Made by a program: the position numbers and the translations under genes. A stretch of DNA of 64,000 nt from Calycina herbarum. Lineage: Eukaryota > Ascomycota > Leotiomycetes > Helotiales > Pezizellaceae. The notes beneath the pieces are model-generated. The model saw only the letters and a program-made list of their open reading frames with translations, was not told where the DNA came from and searched no databases. Each line of letters starts with the position of its first letter. Within the stretch, counting starts at the first letter, position 1. Location of the stretch: NCBI GenBank assembly GCA_001414485.1, contig LLEY01000046.1, forward strand, positions 310,001 to 374,000. The letters run 5' to 3'. Shown here piece after piece: positions 48,243-61,056 of this stretch.

Positions 48243-48376
48243 TATAGTATATTAGTCAATTAATCAATGATTAAAATAGATTAATTAATCTAATCTAATC
48301 AACACACGTGCTAATCATTAATCAGATTAATAATTGATTAATTGATTAATTTGTGCTCACACTGATATTGAACAGC

Positions 48377-49308
48377 AAGATAAGAATTCCCTTGAAAGCA
48401 TTCAGATTCAATAACAAGCCAAGAAGAGTTTGCAAATGAGAAAAATCCAGAGAGTAGACCAGGGTGGAGTTCATAGCCTACAGGTCTCCAGAACTATCGA
48501 GGAAGAGAGGAAGAGAGTGACCCGAATAATAGTGGATGTGGTGCTCCTTATTTGCTTGCTACCTTTCTACTATCAACCTATACTCAATTTATACTAACAT
48601 CTCGCTACATGGGCGAAGAAAATCAACCCCACAGAGCAACCAAAGTACTAGCAAGTACAGCAGCGAATAAATAATGTCTGCTCAACTTTATCTCCCCCAG
48701 TGCGCCAGTAAAATATACTTCAACCTTCCCTCTATCCTCCGCCAACCTATTTAAGCGAGAACCCCCCTTCCAATCCACCTATGCTAACTTCGAGAAAAAC
48801 CATACCCCAATTCTCTCACTATCCACCTCCAGTGGAGCTCCATCTGAGCGTCTACAAGCAGGTCAAATGACACCATCACCCCTTAAAGCCCCACCGTGCG
48901 GGAAGTCCTAGTTGACCAACACCACAAGTCTCGGAAAATTGATTCGAGGGGAATGTACATCAAGACGAATGCCTGCAAGCCCTAGCTGGCGAGTCAAGAG
49001 AGAGTCGAAAACCCCCCAAACACATCCATACACACACACACTTGATGGGGAAAAACAGGATGCAATCAAAGTTCTCAATTGCTTATTCTCAAAGTGCTCA
49101 AATGTGGTATTCCCCAACTCCAATCTACAGATCAGCATGTATGTTCTGACAGACTCGCAGGGCTGGCTATTCGCTTTCTCAATAAAATATACAAAGGTGG
49201 TGGTACCCGGATTCCCCAAATCCCACCCGTTCATTCATTTCCTCCCCTCCAAACAATCACTCGTCCAATCAGTCAATCAACCGATCAATCAACTAGTTAG
49301 TAAATAAA
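48377..49308. other. Intergenic, 3' flank of Cdt2-like gene
   Basis: No supported gene. Overlapping opposite-strand frames at 48908-49307 lack coding character and consist partly of CACACA and (AATC)n low-complexity sequence near 49020-49045 and 49262-49300. Confidence 0.5.
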
Positions 49309-51725
49309 TCACTCATCATCATCATCATAATCCTTCTCCGGAACCTCAGCCCATCCACAACCCCATCTCCTTCCCTCACCCTCCCCATACTGTCTCAATT
49401 CCCTTGCCTCCTTCTGATCCTCCCGCCAAACTCGAACAAGGTAATCATCACCAACAGTAATAAGATCTCCCCGATTACTCCAGGCCATTGATCCAACCTC
49501 TCTCCTATCATGACCACGCACCAAAGCTGTACCGTTCTGAGAAATCGGGATGGTAGTGTCAAATCGACTAGGCTTCTTCTTCGCCTCGATTTTCTTCATG
49601 AAATCAGGCATTGCATCCTCCAGTTCTAGCGGGGAGTCTGAGAGAGCACTAGGGAGATACCGTTCATCGGTAGGGAACAGCATCGCAGAACCGTCACTGC
49701 TACCAACTGCCAAAAGCTCACTGTTGCCATCTTTTGCCTTTCGAAGGGCAGACTTGACGTAGAAGGATGTAGCATACAGCTTTGGATGGCGATATCCGTA
49801 GATGGGTCCCAATCCTTCTTGCGTACCTCGCTGCGGTAGTCGGCGACCAACGGCTTGTGAGAATTCTGGGGCATGACCAAGAATGAGATGAGCGGTGGAG
49901 TAAGCGTATACAGTATTGTCTTTGCAGACAGTGTATAGCCTAGTACCGTTGGTATTGACACTCATAGCTGTAACACCAAAATGGCGAAATTTATTATGGC
50001 TTTCGGGTTTTTGAGTTGAGGAGATAGGAACTTGAGTCCTTCGTCTACTAGTTCTGATATCCCATAATCTGACAGAAGCATCGGCCTCAGAAGCAGTCAA
50101 AAGTAAGTGCTCTTGTCCTGGTGGTAAAAAGTGGATCGAGGTAACAGAGACGTCCCCAGCTCTTCGAGGAGCCTCACCACTAGAAGGTGAATCCGTAGCA
50201 CCGTCAGTGGCATGTTGGTTGGAAGCACTATGAGCTTCCCATATGCTGTTGATGGGGCGGCCGTATTTCACCTTGGTAGGCGTAGGCGCATTTCTACGAG
50301 GCGGGACCGGGACATGGAATGTACTTTCAGGGCCGTTTGAACCTTTGCATCTCAAATCCCAAATTTGAACACTTCCATCCCTACTCGAAGTTGCAAGAAC
50401 ATTATTATTGTTATAACCGGGTTGAAACCGTACTTGCTTAAGCGAGGCGCTGTGGTATCCGAGAATGGCAGTTGTGGTTTGTGTAGTCATGTCTATAACT
50501 CGAGCCGTTGAGTCCCCAGAAGCTGTGGCTAAACGTGTATCGTCCTCAGAGAATGACATGTCGATGATAGCGTTGGTGTGTACACGAAAGACGATATGGG
50601 CAGTATTGAAATCTGGTTTTTGATTGACCGCCGATTCCAGAAGGCTGACCCGACCTTCTTCGTCTCCAACTGCAATCAAGGAATTTGCTAGTCCAGGTCA
50701 GCAAGGGAAGTTTCGAAGAAATAAACACGAAGCACTTACTATTGAGACTGGCTGTGCAAAACGGAATGCACAGATTGATGCCCGCAATATTACGACAGGT
50801 GTAAATTCCCGTAGGTACACTGCAAAAGGAAGCCGTCTCACTTCGCCAATCTAAGCAAGTAAAGTTAGAAAAGAGTCAAATGGGGGAGGGAATCTCGCTA
50901 ACCATTGACGGGGTACTCAATTCGCCGGCGATTACCTCGAGAGGAGTTTGCGAAACTGAGCTGTAACAAACGTGCATTGAGACCGCGCTCGACTAATGGA
51001 TTGGAGATTCTTTTGGGTGTTGGAACAGCCCATATTAAAGGGTCGTCTTCTCGGACCTTAACTTTCTTGCCGGAGGAAGCTCGTTCGCATGGCGAGGATG
51101 GAATTGTCGTAGCACGAGTATATGGATGGTCCGGAACATTTCTATTATGAATTTGTTGATTCTCCGGTGACAGCGCATTAACAAAAGAATGTGCATAGAC
51201 CGGGGCAGTCGGGTTATCACGAAGGTATGTAGCACGAGTGTATGGGTAGTCCGGGATAATCGTATCCACAGCTGCTGAATCCTGACCTCGTCCACCACTC
51301 TTATTGCCAGGAGATGACTCGGTGGAATGAAGAAGCTTTCGTCTCTTCAAATCCCGCGGAAAGTATTGAGAGTCATTGTCTTGGGTATTGGTTTCCACCG
51401 TAGGCAGTAACGGCTCTGGTAGAGGACTCGATTGTGGTATATGTTGACGATTGGCAGTTATGTCGTAGAGGGGATGTCGTTGGGCACTGTTGTGTTGAGG
51501 GCCAGTTGATATTGATCGAGGCGCGAAGAACTTTCGGAATTTTCGAGGGGTAACAGAGGGGTCTACTTTGGCCTTTCGTGGTTTGCGTGCGGCGGGCGCG
51601 GAGGGAGGAGGAGTCGATCTCGAAGATTGCTGTGGTTTTGACTGTGAAAGCTCTTGTTCTTCTCTTGTCGTCAATGGGGGAGGTGAAGATGAGATATCGA
51701 ATGCGATGGTGTTGATGGAGGACAT
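49309..51725 (-). CDS. cdt2: WD40 protein, Cdt2-like CRL4 substrate receptor
   Basis: Three exons, leftwards: 51725-50903, 50850-50740, 50687-49309; 770 residues. The N-terminal ~275 residues are disordered, with VTPRKFRKFFAPR, a repeated DYPYTRATYL / DHPYTRATTI motif and PLIWAVPTPKRISNP. WD40 repeats follow from about 290: IAVGDEEGRVSLL, VFRVHTNAIIDMSFSEDDTRLATASGDSTARVID, VLATSSRDGSVQIWDLR, LLTASEADASVRLWDIRTSRRR, LYTVCKDNTVYAY, LLAVGSSDGSAMLF and SMAWSNRGDLITVGDDYLVRVW. The WDxR boxes (WDLR, WDIR) are DDB1-binding signatures. The family (Cdt2/denticleless) recruits PCNA-bound proteins such as Cdt1 and Spd1 to CRL4 for degradation in S phase, in the nucleus. The name is an inference from layout; another DWD-box WD40 protein is possible. 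Divergent from spb1. Confidence 0.78.
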
Positions 51726-52276
51726 CTTCAATGGAATTGCCTGGAATGGTGGAGATGTACAGGTTCAATTTCATAACATTTTCAAGCTTCGCGGGGGCAC
51801 ACCAGAATGAAAATGCGGTTGAAATTGGAGTTGAGGTCGGAGTGGAGTTCCAGATTTTGGACCTCCCTGGCGCGTTTTTCGTGTAAAGTGGCTTGGGGGG
51901 AGAACGCGAAACTCGTGGCTGGTGAGCCGCAAGCTGAACTAAGGCGGCAGGGAGCCGCCACTTGTGCTTCTATTCTAATACTTTATTCCGCGAGAAATCA
52001 AGAAAAAATATTTGTAATTGGAAAGCTCTTCAGTACACTTCCATCCATAGATTCTACTGGATTTTGGTTTTATTAATGTTCCCAATTGTGCTTATTTTGA
52101 GCTAGAAAAGGGTTCAAAATAGCTCCCAGCTTATCCAGCCGCTTTACTGACGGCTTATCGGTATCGGGCGGGCCTTGGCAAAGAAATCTTTCCTCCACTG
52201 CGAAGAATTTTGGGGTCCTCATTGAAACCTCCAAGTCGTTGCGCCAAACCACGCCAATTCCACCAACTTCGCAGCC
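51726..52276. promoter_or_regulatory. Divergent promoter between Cdt2-like gene and spb1
   Basis: About 550 bases between two divergent starts; no coding signal beyond chance short frames. No specific motif is identified with confidence. Confidence 0.5.
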
Positions 52277-54884
52277 ATGGGTATCCAGAAGAAGCACGGC
52301 AAGGGTCGTCTCGATAAATGGTATAAATTGGCCAAGGAGAAGGGATACAGAGCCAGAGCCGCCTTCAAATTGATTCAGCTGAACAAGAAGTATGGCTTTC
52401 TGGAAAAGACCAAAGTCCTGCTGGATCTCTGTGCTGCTCCTGGAGTAAGTTAATCTGCGATTCAAATAGAGTACCACCTAACTTTGCTACAGTCATGGTG
52501 TCAAGTTGCAGCAGAGGTCATGCCTCCCAGCAGTCTCATCGTCGGTGTCGATTTATCCCCAATCAAAGCAATCCCACGAGTTATTACCTTCCAAAGCGAT
52601 ATCACCACAGACAAATGCAGGGCCACGATTCGACAACACTTGAAAACTTGGAAGGCGGATACAGTTCTTCACGATGGAGCTCCCAATGTTGGTACAGCTT
52701 GGGTACAGGATTCTTTCAACCAAGCAGAATTGGCCTTACAGGCTATGAAGCTGGCTACAGAGTTTCTCGTGGAGGGAGGAACTTTCGTCACCAAGGTTTT
52801 CAGATCCAAGGATTACAATAGTTTGCTGTGGGTTTTCAACCAGCTCTTCACGAAAGTCGAAGCTACCAAACCTCCATCTTCGAGAAACGTTTCTGCCGAA
52901 ATTTTCGTCGTCTGCCAGGGATTCAAGGCCCCAAAGAGAATTGATCCAAAATTCTTGGACCCGCGATCAGTCTTCGCCGAATTGTCGGATCCTACGCCAA
53001 ACAATGAAGCCAAAGTTTTCAACCCAGAAATCAAGAAGAGGAAGAGAGATGGTTATGAGGATGGAAACATGACCCAATACCGGGAGGTTGCTGCTAGCGA
53101 ATTTATTCAAACCACGGATCCTATCGCCATTCTTGGAAGTCTGAACAAACTTACTTTCGAACAACCACCAAATGGGGATGTCGCTTTGGCTGCTCTCGAC
53201 AAATTACCAGAGACCACACAGGAAATCAGGGATTGCTGCGCTGACTTGAGGGTTCTGGGAAGGAAGGAATTCAGAAATCTGTTGAAATGGAGATTGAAGG
53301 TGCGCGAGATATTTGGCTTTGCAACAAAAAAGACTGCCAAACCCGCAGAAGAAGAGGTGGCCGAGGTGGAAGAAATGGACGAGGAGTTGAAAATACAAGA
53401 AAGACTCCAGGAATTAACCGATAGAGAGAAGGGTCGAAGGAAGCGAGAGAGGAGGAAGGAGAATGAAAAGAAACAGAAAGAAATCATCCGAATGCAACTT
53501 CACATGGTTGCGCCAACAGAAATTGGTCTCGAACAATCTGGTCCAAATGGAGATAATTCCATGTTCGGTCTCAAGGCAGTTGACAAAACTGGTTCTGTAG
53601 ACAAGATCGCCAAAGGAAAGATGGTTATTCTCAAAGAATCTGATTCTCGGCCAGACCATGATAGTGGGTTTGGATCGGAAGAGACGGACGAGGAGAGTGA
53701 CGAAGAACAAGACAAATTAGACCGAGAGCTGGATTCCATGTACGACCAATATCAAGACCGAAAAGCTAGTTCCGACGCGAAGTTCCGAGCGAAAAAGGCG
53801 AGAAAGGAGCATGAAGATGGTGATTGGGAGGGATTTTCTGCGGACAATCAGGGTAGCGATGATGACGATGAACTGGAAGGAGATAGCAGCGATGAATCGT
53901 CCGATGATGAAACAGAATCAAAACGCCCTCTATTAACTGATTTGGAAATTGCCGAGAAGAAATCTGGCGGTCTCTCTCGAAGAGCTGCACAATTCTTCGA
54001 CCAAGATATATTCAAGGATATTGGAGGTATACCCGAGGAAGAACCAGAATCTGAATTGGAAGAAGGGGAAGAGGAGATTGCCGCTGATTTGGATGCTCTC
54101 GACGTGGTCATGCAAGAGGCACAAGAGGCAGCTGGCATCGAGCCTGACTCTGATTCCGATATGCCAGATGAGGTGGACGAAGGAGAATCATCAGAAGACG
54201 AGGATGGCTTTGAGATTGTAAAAAATTCTTCAAAAGACAATCCTTGGGAAGATGAACCTCGGAAGGATGGTAGACTTGGTATGTTAATTTCAGTCTCTCA
54301 TTATCGCTCGCTACTAACACTTGCATCTAGACATCGACATCATCACAGCTGAAGCTATGACTCTCGCCCAGGCCATCGCCTCGGGAAAGAAGACAACAGC
54401 CGATATAATTGACGAGAATTTCACAAAACATACCCTCAAAGACCGTGATGGTCTTCCCGAATGGTTCCTCGACGACGAAGGACGCCATGATAAACCACAT
54501 CGACCCATCACCGCCGCCGGTGCCGCAGCCATTAAAGAAAAACTTCGCGCCCTCAACGCTCGTCCTATCAAGAAGGTCCGAGAAGCCAAGGACAGAAAGA
54601 AGTTCCACGCCGCTCAGCGACTCGAGAAACTCCGCAAGAAGTCAGCCTTGCTGCAGGATGAAGAGGGAATGACGGAGAAGGAGAAGGCTAGCAGTATCAT
54701 GAAATTGATGAGTAAGGCTGGGAAGAAGAAGCCTAAGCAACAGGTCAAGGTTGTGGTTGCGAGAGGTGGAAATAGGGGTATTGCTGGACGACCGAGGGGT
54801 GTTAAGGGGAAGTATAAGATTGTGGATGCGAGATTGAAGAAGGATGTTAGGGGTGAGAAGAGAGCGGCTAAGAAGAGGAAGTGA
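52277..54884 (+). CDS. spb1: AdoMet-dependent rRNA methyltransferase Spb1
   Basis: Exons 52277-52444, 52493-54278, 54331-54884; 835 residues (yeast Spb1 is 841). The N-terminal FtsJ/RrmJ domain is complete: [32 protein letters not shown] (catalytic Lys ~31), SAM-binding [23 protein letters not shown] (Asp) and [14 protein letters not shown] (Lys). The middle carries the DUF3381-type region ([20 protein letters not shown]) and acidic coiled coils. The Spb1 C-terminal domain ([38 protein letters not shown]) and a basic tail ([26 protein letters not shown]) finish it. Known role: 2'-O-methylation of 25S rRNA in the A-loop (G2922 in yeast) and assembly of the 60S subunit in the nucleolus. A short first exon ending at the SAM motif is a clean intron placement. 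Confidence 0.96.
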
Positions 54885-56185
54885 GGTTGTGCTCATTAGA
54901 ATTTGTAAGTGGTAATGAAATTTTGATAGCAATCTGAAGCTCTTCTATTTTGCAGTGTTTTGGTGCTCTCGGATGACGAACTCTCATATTTTCGTTGGTA
55001 GGCAATTTTTCCTTGGAAAAACAACTCCTGGAATATGAGTGCACAGATACTATCTTCTTGATTATTACTAGTATTTCTTTGGGAAGTATTTGGAAGCTCT
55101 GGAGGGGAAATTTGTAATGACGCCGTGGCGCGATCGCTGGCTCGAAGCGGATAAGCTTAATTGTTTCGGATGTGAGCTTGTCCGTCTGAATTCGCCCCCT
55201 TCTTAAACATCAACACCCTTTTGGGGAATCAAGTCGAGCAAACACCTATTTCGGCCAGATTTATGATTTTCACGACGCCACTATTTGTCTTCGGGATGTT
55301 TTACGGGTCATTTTGATATAAGTTCCCCAGCTACCGCGTGCATGTCTCTTCGGGAGCAAGTATCTCCGCTGTTGCCTCTTTGTTTTTCTGGGGTGGAGTT
55401 TTGGTTGGAGCCGTCATTCATATCCAGATGCAGGATGTTCCATTGCACTTGCCTCCCCTCTACTTGACCATGACAACAACAATTCTGGATGGAAAACAAA
55501 CAACATGCAAACATCCAGACCGTATCACGACCTGTGGGGATCAATTAATCACTTGACAACGGGAGTTCACGAACCTCCCCAATTTTAAAATGCAGTCCGT
55601 GATTCCACAACGCCTTTTGGGATGGAAGCTCTACCTTGGCTAGTGCCAGGTAGCTGTCAAAATGCGGCTCAAAGGAAATCTTCTTTTGTGTGGAGGTGTC
55701 GGCAAGCTTGCCACTACTAATTCGGCCATCTGACGAGCCGGTCAGGAACATAGCTGACTTGATCGTCAACATCAAGCCCTGTGTAGCTCACCTGGGTAAG
55801 CTTCATAGATGGAGTGGGCTAGATGACATTCGTATCGCTGGGCGCAGCGTTGAGAACATCGATTTGAGTCGCGGGGTATTGACCCATCGCGGCTTCCTCC
55901 ATTCCGAGCGAGAACAAGTGTGGAACCTGGAAGAGTTTTGACGATGCCCAATCTTTATTCTCCAAGATGAGGAAGGCATGACTTGGGTTTTGTGCTGTCA
56001 TCGCTCCTTCCTCATAACACTTGCCTTCGAGTGTCCAGGTATATAGGTAGCTTTCCTCTTCCTCAACTTCTTTCTTCTCACAATCAACCGCATCTTGGCT
56101 TCTACACATTTGCTTCCATACAAATTTTGACTCACTGCTCTTGGCTGTTCATTCACTTGGAATATCATTTTATCAACCATCCAAA
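54885..56185. other. Intergenic between spb1 and ferritin-like gene
   Basis: No supported gene. Three short minus-strand frames (56109-55819, 55775-55545, 55544-55308) follow one another but do not join into a recognisable protein. The last ~150 bases include the promoter and 5' UTR of the next gene, with TTCCTCTTCCTC-type pyrimidine tracts near 56050. Confidence 0.5.
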
Positions 56186-57315
56186 ATGCGTTTCTCAACC
56201 TCCGCTACATTGGCTTTGGCCACTCTCGCAGCTGCTCGTCCACAAATTGTCAAGAAGCAGGCACCGATGAATATTGATCCCGCGATCTTGCAGTATGCAT
56301 TGACTGTCAGTAACTCTTCCTTGCCTCAAGCACAACATACACTGACAGGAAACAGCTTGAACATCTCGAGAATGCCTTTTACAAGAGAGCTCTCTCCTTG
56401 TGGGACCAGAAGTCCTTCACCGACGCCGGCTTCTCGCCTGCATTCTACGATCAATTGAAGTATATTGCACACGACGAGGAGGGACATGTTGTTTACCTCG
56501 CAGCTGGTACGCCTCGTTTGAATTCCCAGTCCTTTTTTTCCGAGCTAACTTCTTGCAGGTCTCAAGGCTGCCGGTGCTATGCCAGTCGAAGCTTGTACCT
56601 ACAATTTCCCCATGACGGATCCAAAGTCTTTCGTCAAGCTCGCATCAGTGGTTGAGGGTCTAGGTGTCAGTGCATATCTCGGAGCAGCAGCAGACATCAC
56701 TTCCAAGGCATACTTGACGGCAGCAGGTAGCATCTTGGTTACCGAAGCTCTTCATGTAAGCTCCCCTCCCAGAGTATTGTCTCAATTGCTAATACCTTCT
56801 CAGCAATCTGCCACTCGTGGTGCCAGTGGCGAAATCCCAATGGCAAATGTTTTCGGCACTCCTCTCGGTCTCAACGCCGTATACACCATCGCCAGCCAAT
56901 TCATCGCAGAATGCCCATCAACCAACGTTGCACTTCCCGTCATGGCCTACGAGGATCTTGCCACCGTTACTGCTGGACCGACCGCAACAAACGCAATTGT
57001 TGATCTTCTACCAGGCGTGATGCCCAATGGTACTTATTACACCACCTTCGTATCTGGACTTGACATCATCCCAACCACGCCTTTGGGTGTTCGTGATGGT
57101 ATGGTTCAAGCCACCATCCCTGCCGCTGTTCAGGGCCAGAGCTATGTCTTCTTGACCAAAGACAATTCTGGCAATTTGACGGACTCAAATATCATTGCTG
57201 GTATGTTGCAACTCCTTCCCCCTTCACATTGAAACGATACTAATTGCCTGCAGGTCCTGCCATCCTCGAGGTCACACCTGATTCGCCAACCTTCAACCTC
57301 ACTATAACCAGATAA
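56186..57315 (+). CDS. Secreted ferritin-like domain protein, Rds1 type
   Basis: Exons 56186-56305, 56356-56506, 56559-56755, 56804-57200, 57254-57315; 308 residues. A signal peptide (MRFSTSATLALATLAAARP) with a dibasic site (IVKKQA) is followed by a ferritin_2-type four-helix domain: ILQYALTLEHLENAFYKRAL with the first Glu/His pair, DQLKYIAHDEEGHVVYLAAGL with the second E..H pair, a VEACTYNFP loop, and an EALHQSATRGASG helix (third conserved Glu/His). The C-terminal half is beta-rich, with PTFNLTI at the end and several N-glycosylation sequons (NGTY, NLTD, NLTI). The family includes stress-responsive Rds1 of fission yeast and many secreted fungal proteins; iron or catalytic function is unproved. 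Confidence 0.9.
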
Positions 57316-58157
57316 ACAAACGATACGAAAATTAATAATCTTCGGATATTTTTTTTTGGGAAGAACGGAATATCACGTCTCTCATGAAAAACAAAAAATA
57401 ATCGCTGCTGTGTGGGATTTTGGAACCTTTTGGACGATAATGGTCTTTTGTTTTTTGGAAGAGATATTGTTGAGTGTTTGTTTGTGTCTGATTAATAGAT
57501 TGATACCTAATTGTAATTAATTAATTTGATGATGTCGAAAGATTCAGGGTTGGGGTTTGAGAAGTGAAGAGTACGAATTGTGAAGTGATTTCATCACCTT
57601 TCGGTGTTTACTTTGAAGTGATTCAATCCATTTGGATTGGATAGGAGAAAGATTTCTTCTCGAAAGGTTGAGAGGAAGAGAGGGATGTTCAACTCAGATA
57701 TTCTTTTTGTGGATTGCTCACTTGTCGAATCAGTGCTTTTTATTTGGAGAGTCAATTATGCCACGAGCACAGTTTTACAAGAGTTTGCAAGTGGAGTAGG
57801 AGAAGTATATATTTTGGTGCCTACGAGCTCGTGAAACTATTTTCGCATTTCGTGAAGATTAATTACCAGCTTCCGACCAGCAGATGATTCTCAGGAAAAT
57901 GAATGCTATTTAGGGCGTCCCGGATACACCAAAAAGGGTTAAATCGACTAAATCGCAAAGTGTCACTTTAAATAGGTAGATAATAGAATAATTTTCAAGT
58001 AAAATTCTCTCCCCTCGCTCTCTCTCTTACTATCTGCGTAAAGGGATAGTAGAAATCACGTGTGGTGGGTTCTTCGTATGCACGCGCAACGCACCCACTG
58101 TCGCTCCCTCTCTTATTTATCTAGAAACAATACTAGAAACGATGAGACAGCGAAGAG

Positions 58158-58192
58158 GCGAGGGAGAGAGGGAGAGAGGGAGAGAGAGGAAG
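58158..58192. repeat. GA-rich low-complexity repeat
   Basis: Repeated GGGAGAGA / GAGAGAGG units on the plus strand. Confidence 0.8.
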
Positions 58193-58314
58193 ACGGGAGG
58201 GATTGGGGAACGTGATTGTCTACCACTTTTTACTGCGATTGGGATGCTGTAATATTAAACTCCCAGCTTGACTGATAGAACTTACGAGAGTAAAGGTACC
58301 GCGATGAAGAAAAG

Positions 58315-58360
58315 AAAAAAGAGCAAAAGAGCAAAAGAGCAAAAAGCAAAAAAGCAAGCA
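58315..58360. repeat. A-rich tandem repeat (AGCAAAA-like units)
   Basis: About six imperfect units of 7-8 bases (AGCAAAAG, AGCAAAAA). Confidence 0.8.
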
Positions 58361-59092
58361 AAGCTAAAAATAAAAAAAATAAAAAATAACAACCCGAATG
58401 CGTAATGCAAGAGCAACTCGACGCCCAGCGTAAAATCACCCTCATTCAACAAACTCCTTTCCACCTCCGCTACTTAATAGCTGATTTTTTTGTTTCACAT
58501 ATACTTGTTTGTTTCTAAGTACTTTCTTGGGAGTGGGTCAGTGGGGTGGGTCAGTGGGCCGAGGATGTGCCGCTGCCAATAAATTATTCATACAGCTTTC
58601 TGCAAAACAGTCACATTCTCGGTGGAATTTGTGGTTTCTGCTGTTTTCGTGTCCTTGGTAATTTACAAATGAATAATATAAGCTTGGCCTTTCGCTGGAG
58701 ACCCTGGGATATGTAGAAATCCAGACATTAGAAACAGCAAAGAGTAAGTTTGCAAGGAAACCGGAGTATGCCAAAGCAAAATATCTTCGTGTACATTACC
58801 AAATTTGAGGATACCTTCTTCACTGGTTCCTCAGATCAAAACACGACCAAGGAACTTTTTATCATGTGTGCAGCTTACAACTGCTACTCCGAGGTTTGTT
58901 GCCAAGGAAGGGAAATTACTTGATCATGGATACTCATGGGTTCCAAAGGATGAACAAGTTCTGGTTGTCAAACACTCTCTCTTTCAAACTCCTTCCAGGG
59001 GGTTCTGGTTACGATTCCGCAAAAACAGAAACACAAACATAACAGCTCAATACAACAGTGTCTAAACTTATTACGCCATGTAATTTCAAGTT

Positions 59093-59115
59093 TCGACAGT
59101 GATTACTTTTTCGAC
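59093..59115 (+). repeat. TCGACAG-N11-TCGAC motif pair
   Basis: TCGACAG at 59093 and TCGAC at 59111, starts 18 nt apart, both preceded by T runs. One of eight pairs in the window sharing this exact spacing. Confidence 0.7.
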
Positions 59116-59773
59116 CATGGAAAGTTCAGACAATAGGTGGAAAGAAAGGAAGGTTTGAATATTTTGGGCTACGGAGATTTTGAGATGACTTTGGACAGGT
59201 GAAGAGGTATGATTATGCTTTTGGATACGAACTACTGTCTATGTGGACCAGACTGAGAAGAGCTGGTGGCAAATATCCCAGATGATATTTGGGTTCTACC
59301 AGAATGCTGTCTTTTTATAAAGTTATTTGGTTGATTGGAAACTGGGAGGCGTAGGAGGAGTGATCGGTATTCTTCCGCATCCTCCTACCTGATTTTACGA
59401 AATGGTCTAGGAAAACAGATGTGATTGTTTAGAAGTGGTTGGGCAAATCAGAACCTAAGTTTCAAATCTTCGGTGTTAAAGGATTTGAAGATAGTAGCTG
59501 CAAGCTGGCTACTCAGTGTTTGTCTCCCTTGCAGAGGGTTTTGAGGTGGGGTAGAGAGGAGGGAGTATATATTATTAGATTGTTCTTTCCGCAGAACATC
59601 AGCAATAAAAACGACTCAACTGTTTACTATTTTGTCGTGGGCTTCAGTGGCCTCTCCCTTACCAAGCGTCAATATTGACGATCTTTTCGTCTCTGGATAG
59701 AGCACTTATTACGACGGCGGTATTTGAGCTCCTTATATCTACTCTGGCCATCTTCTATATGTATCTTGGTATC

Positions 59774-59798
59774 TCGACAGTAAGATATTTTTCGACGG
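59774..59798 (+). repeat. TCGACAG-N11-TCGACGG motif pair
   Basis: TCGACAG at 59774 and TCGACGG at 59792, spacing 18 nt. Confidence 0.7.
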
Positions 59799-60522
59799 TA
59801 GGAAAGGTCCAGTTTCAGAAACTAAAACATGGGTAGTAGGGAAATTCCGACCCTTATTTTAGACTTTGTTTTTGCTCAGCTTTGTTTAGTGACAGCTATG
59901 TAAAAGATGACAATAGTACTTGCCATAATTCTCCTTCTCCTATGCATAAAGAGCAGTTGTATCGCCTTCTTTGCATTCGCAGCGAAACTTCCACAGCCCA
60001 AAAGTTCTGGCAGATCCCCCTTTAGCAAAAGCTAGTAGATAGATAGAAAAAGGCTAGCGAAATTCTAGCTCTATCTTATATATTAGCTAAAAGAACTCTT
60101 ACGGGAGTGAGACGTGATTCAAAAGAATTAAACATGAACACAGCATTCAAAAGAATACTACTAATAAATACTCCAGGCGGGGATATAAGGTTATCTAGGT
60201 GAACTTGGTACTTTTCAATTCACTGGAGAATCAAAGTAATCTACTGTGATTCACCTTGTTTCTAAGCGAGGGGGATTGAGCACGGAAGAAAGCGAGTCTG
60301 AAAACAGGAGAGGTGTATACTTCATGGTTTGAGCTAGCAGCGATGGCGAACCAGTGCCTCAGCTCCTATCTGCCTTGCATCAGAATCGTGCTTGTTTGAT
60401 CAGTATTCACGTTGAGAGTTAGCTCATGCTGAAAATAAGTCGAAGGAGAAATTTTCGGCTTCTTTTCCGTGGAGCTTTCGCCTTTGGAGTTAGTTAGATA
60501 TTGTGCACAATTCTTTTGGGTC

Positions 60523-60547
60523 TCGACAGTGAGTGTTCTTTCGACGG
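60523..60547 (+). repeat. TCGACAG-N11-TCGACGG motif pair
   Basis: TCGACAG at 60523 and TCGACGG at 60541, spacing 18 nt; left flank GGTCTCGACAGTGA resembles the 59774 copy (TATCTCGACAGTAA). Confidence 0.7.
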
Positions 60548-61056
60548 CGGGAATGTTTAGAACAGGAGAAAGAGCAGATTTTAGAAAGAAAGAAAAAGGG
60601 CTTAGAAGCGTGGGAGATTATTGGTTCACATTTTCGACCATGGTGAAAGTTTTCTTCAGGTTATTCTCTCAAATCTAGCCAGCATAAGATAGTAAAAACA
60701 TTAGCCGCTGGTGGTGTGTCTATACGTTGGGTTGGTTAGAGTGTAGAATCTCGGTTGCTTGACATTTATATAGCTATGCCTTAGTTCATTTGGTAAACAG
60801 ATCTTCCGCATTTAGTACCTTTCCCTGGAATCAGTTCACGAGTGAACTAAAGTAGAGTATATATAAGGGAACACATCCGGAACACGGACATAAACTACTA
60901 GAGAACAGTTTCTTACCATTCTACCACGTTAAGTATGCCTAAAATTGAAATCCCTATTGTAGGTTTCCCCTTTCAACCTTTGCTGTCTTTTGTTCTTTAG
61001 TTCACTAGGACGATTTTCTTCCTGTTCTTGTTCTTTTCTTGAAAGGTGCTTCTTTT

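Larger units (their letters stand above)
45826..48364. repeat. Candidate outer element hosting the pogo insertion
   Basis: The stretch outside the pogo element but inside this interval is AT-rich with clustered GATTAGATTAGATT, TTAATTGATTGA and CACGTG blocks at both ends (45826-45873; 48260-48350 as complement). It includes the hATC remnant. A 12-bp direct repeat ATATTGAACAGC lies just outside (45797-45808, 48365-48376). Boundaries are unproved: the repeat is longer than the 8 bp expected for hAT. Confidence 0.4.

Noticed and set aside
49079..49307. Plus-strand frames in the 3' flank of the Cdt2-like gene
   Set aside because: Low-complexity AATC repeats and no splice or motif support.
55308..56109. 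Three consecutive minus-strand frames between spb1 and the ferritin-like gene
   Set aside because: They could be imagined as exons, but the joins give no known motif and the third looks random.
58230..58464. Phenylalanine-rich minus-strand frames
   Set aside because: Artefact of the A-rich tandem repeat on the plus strand.
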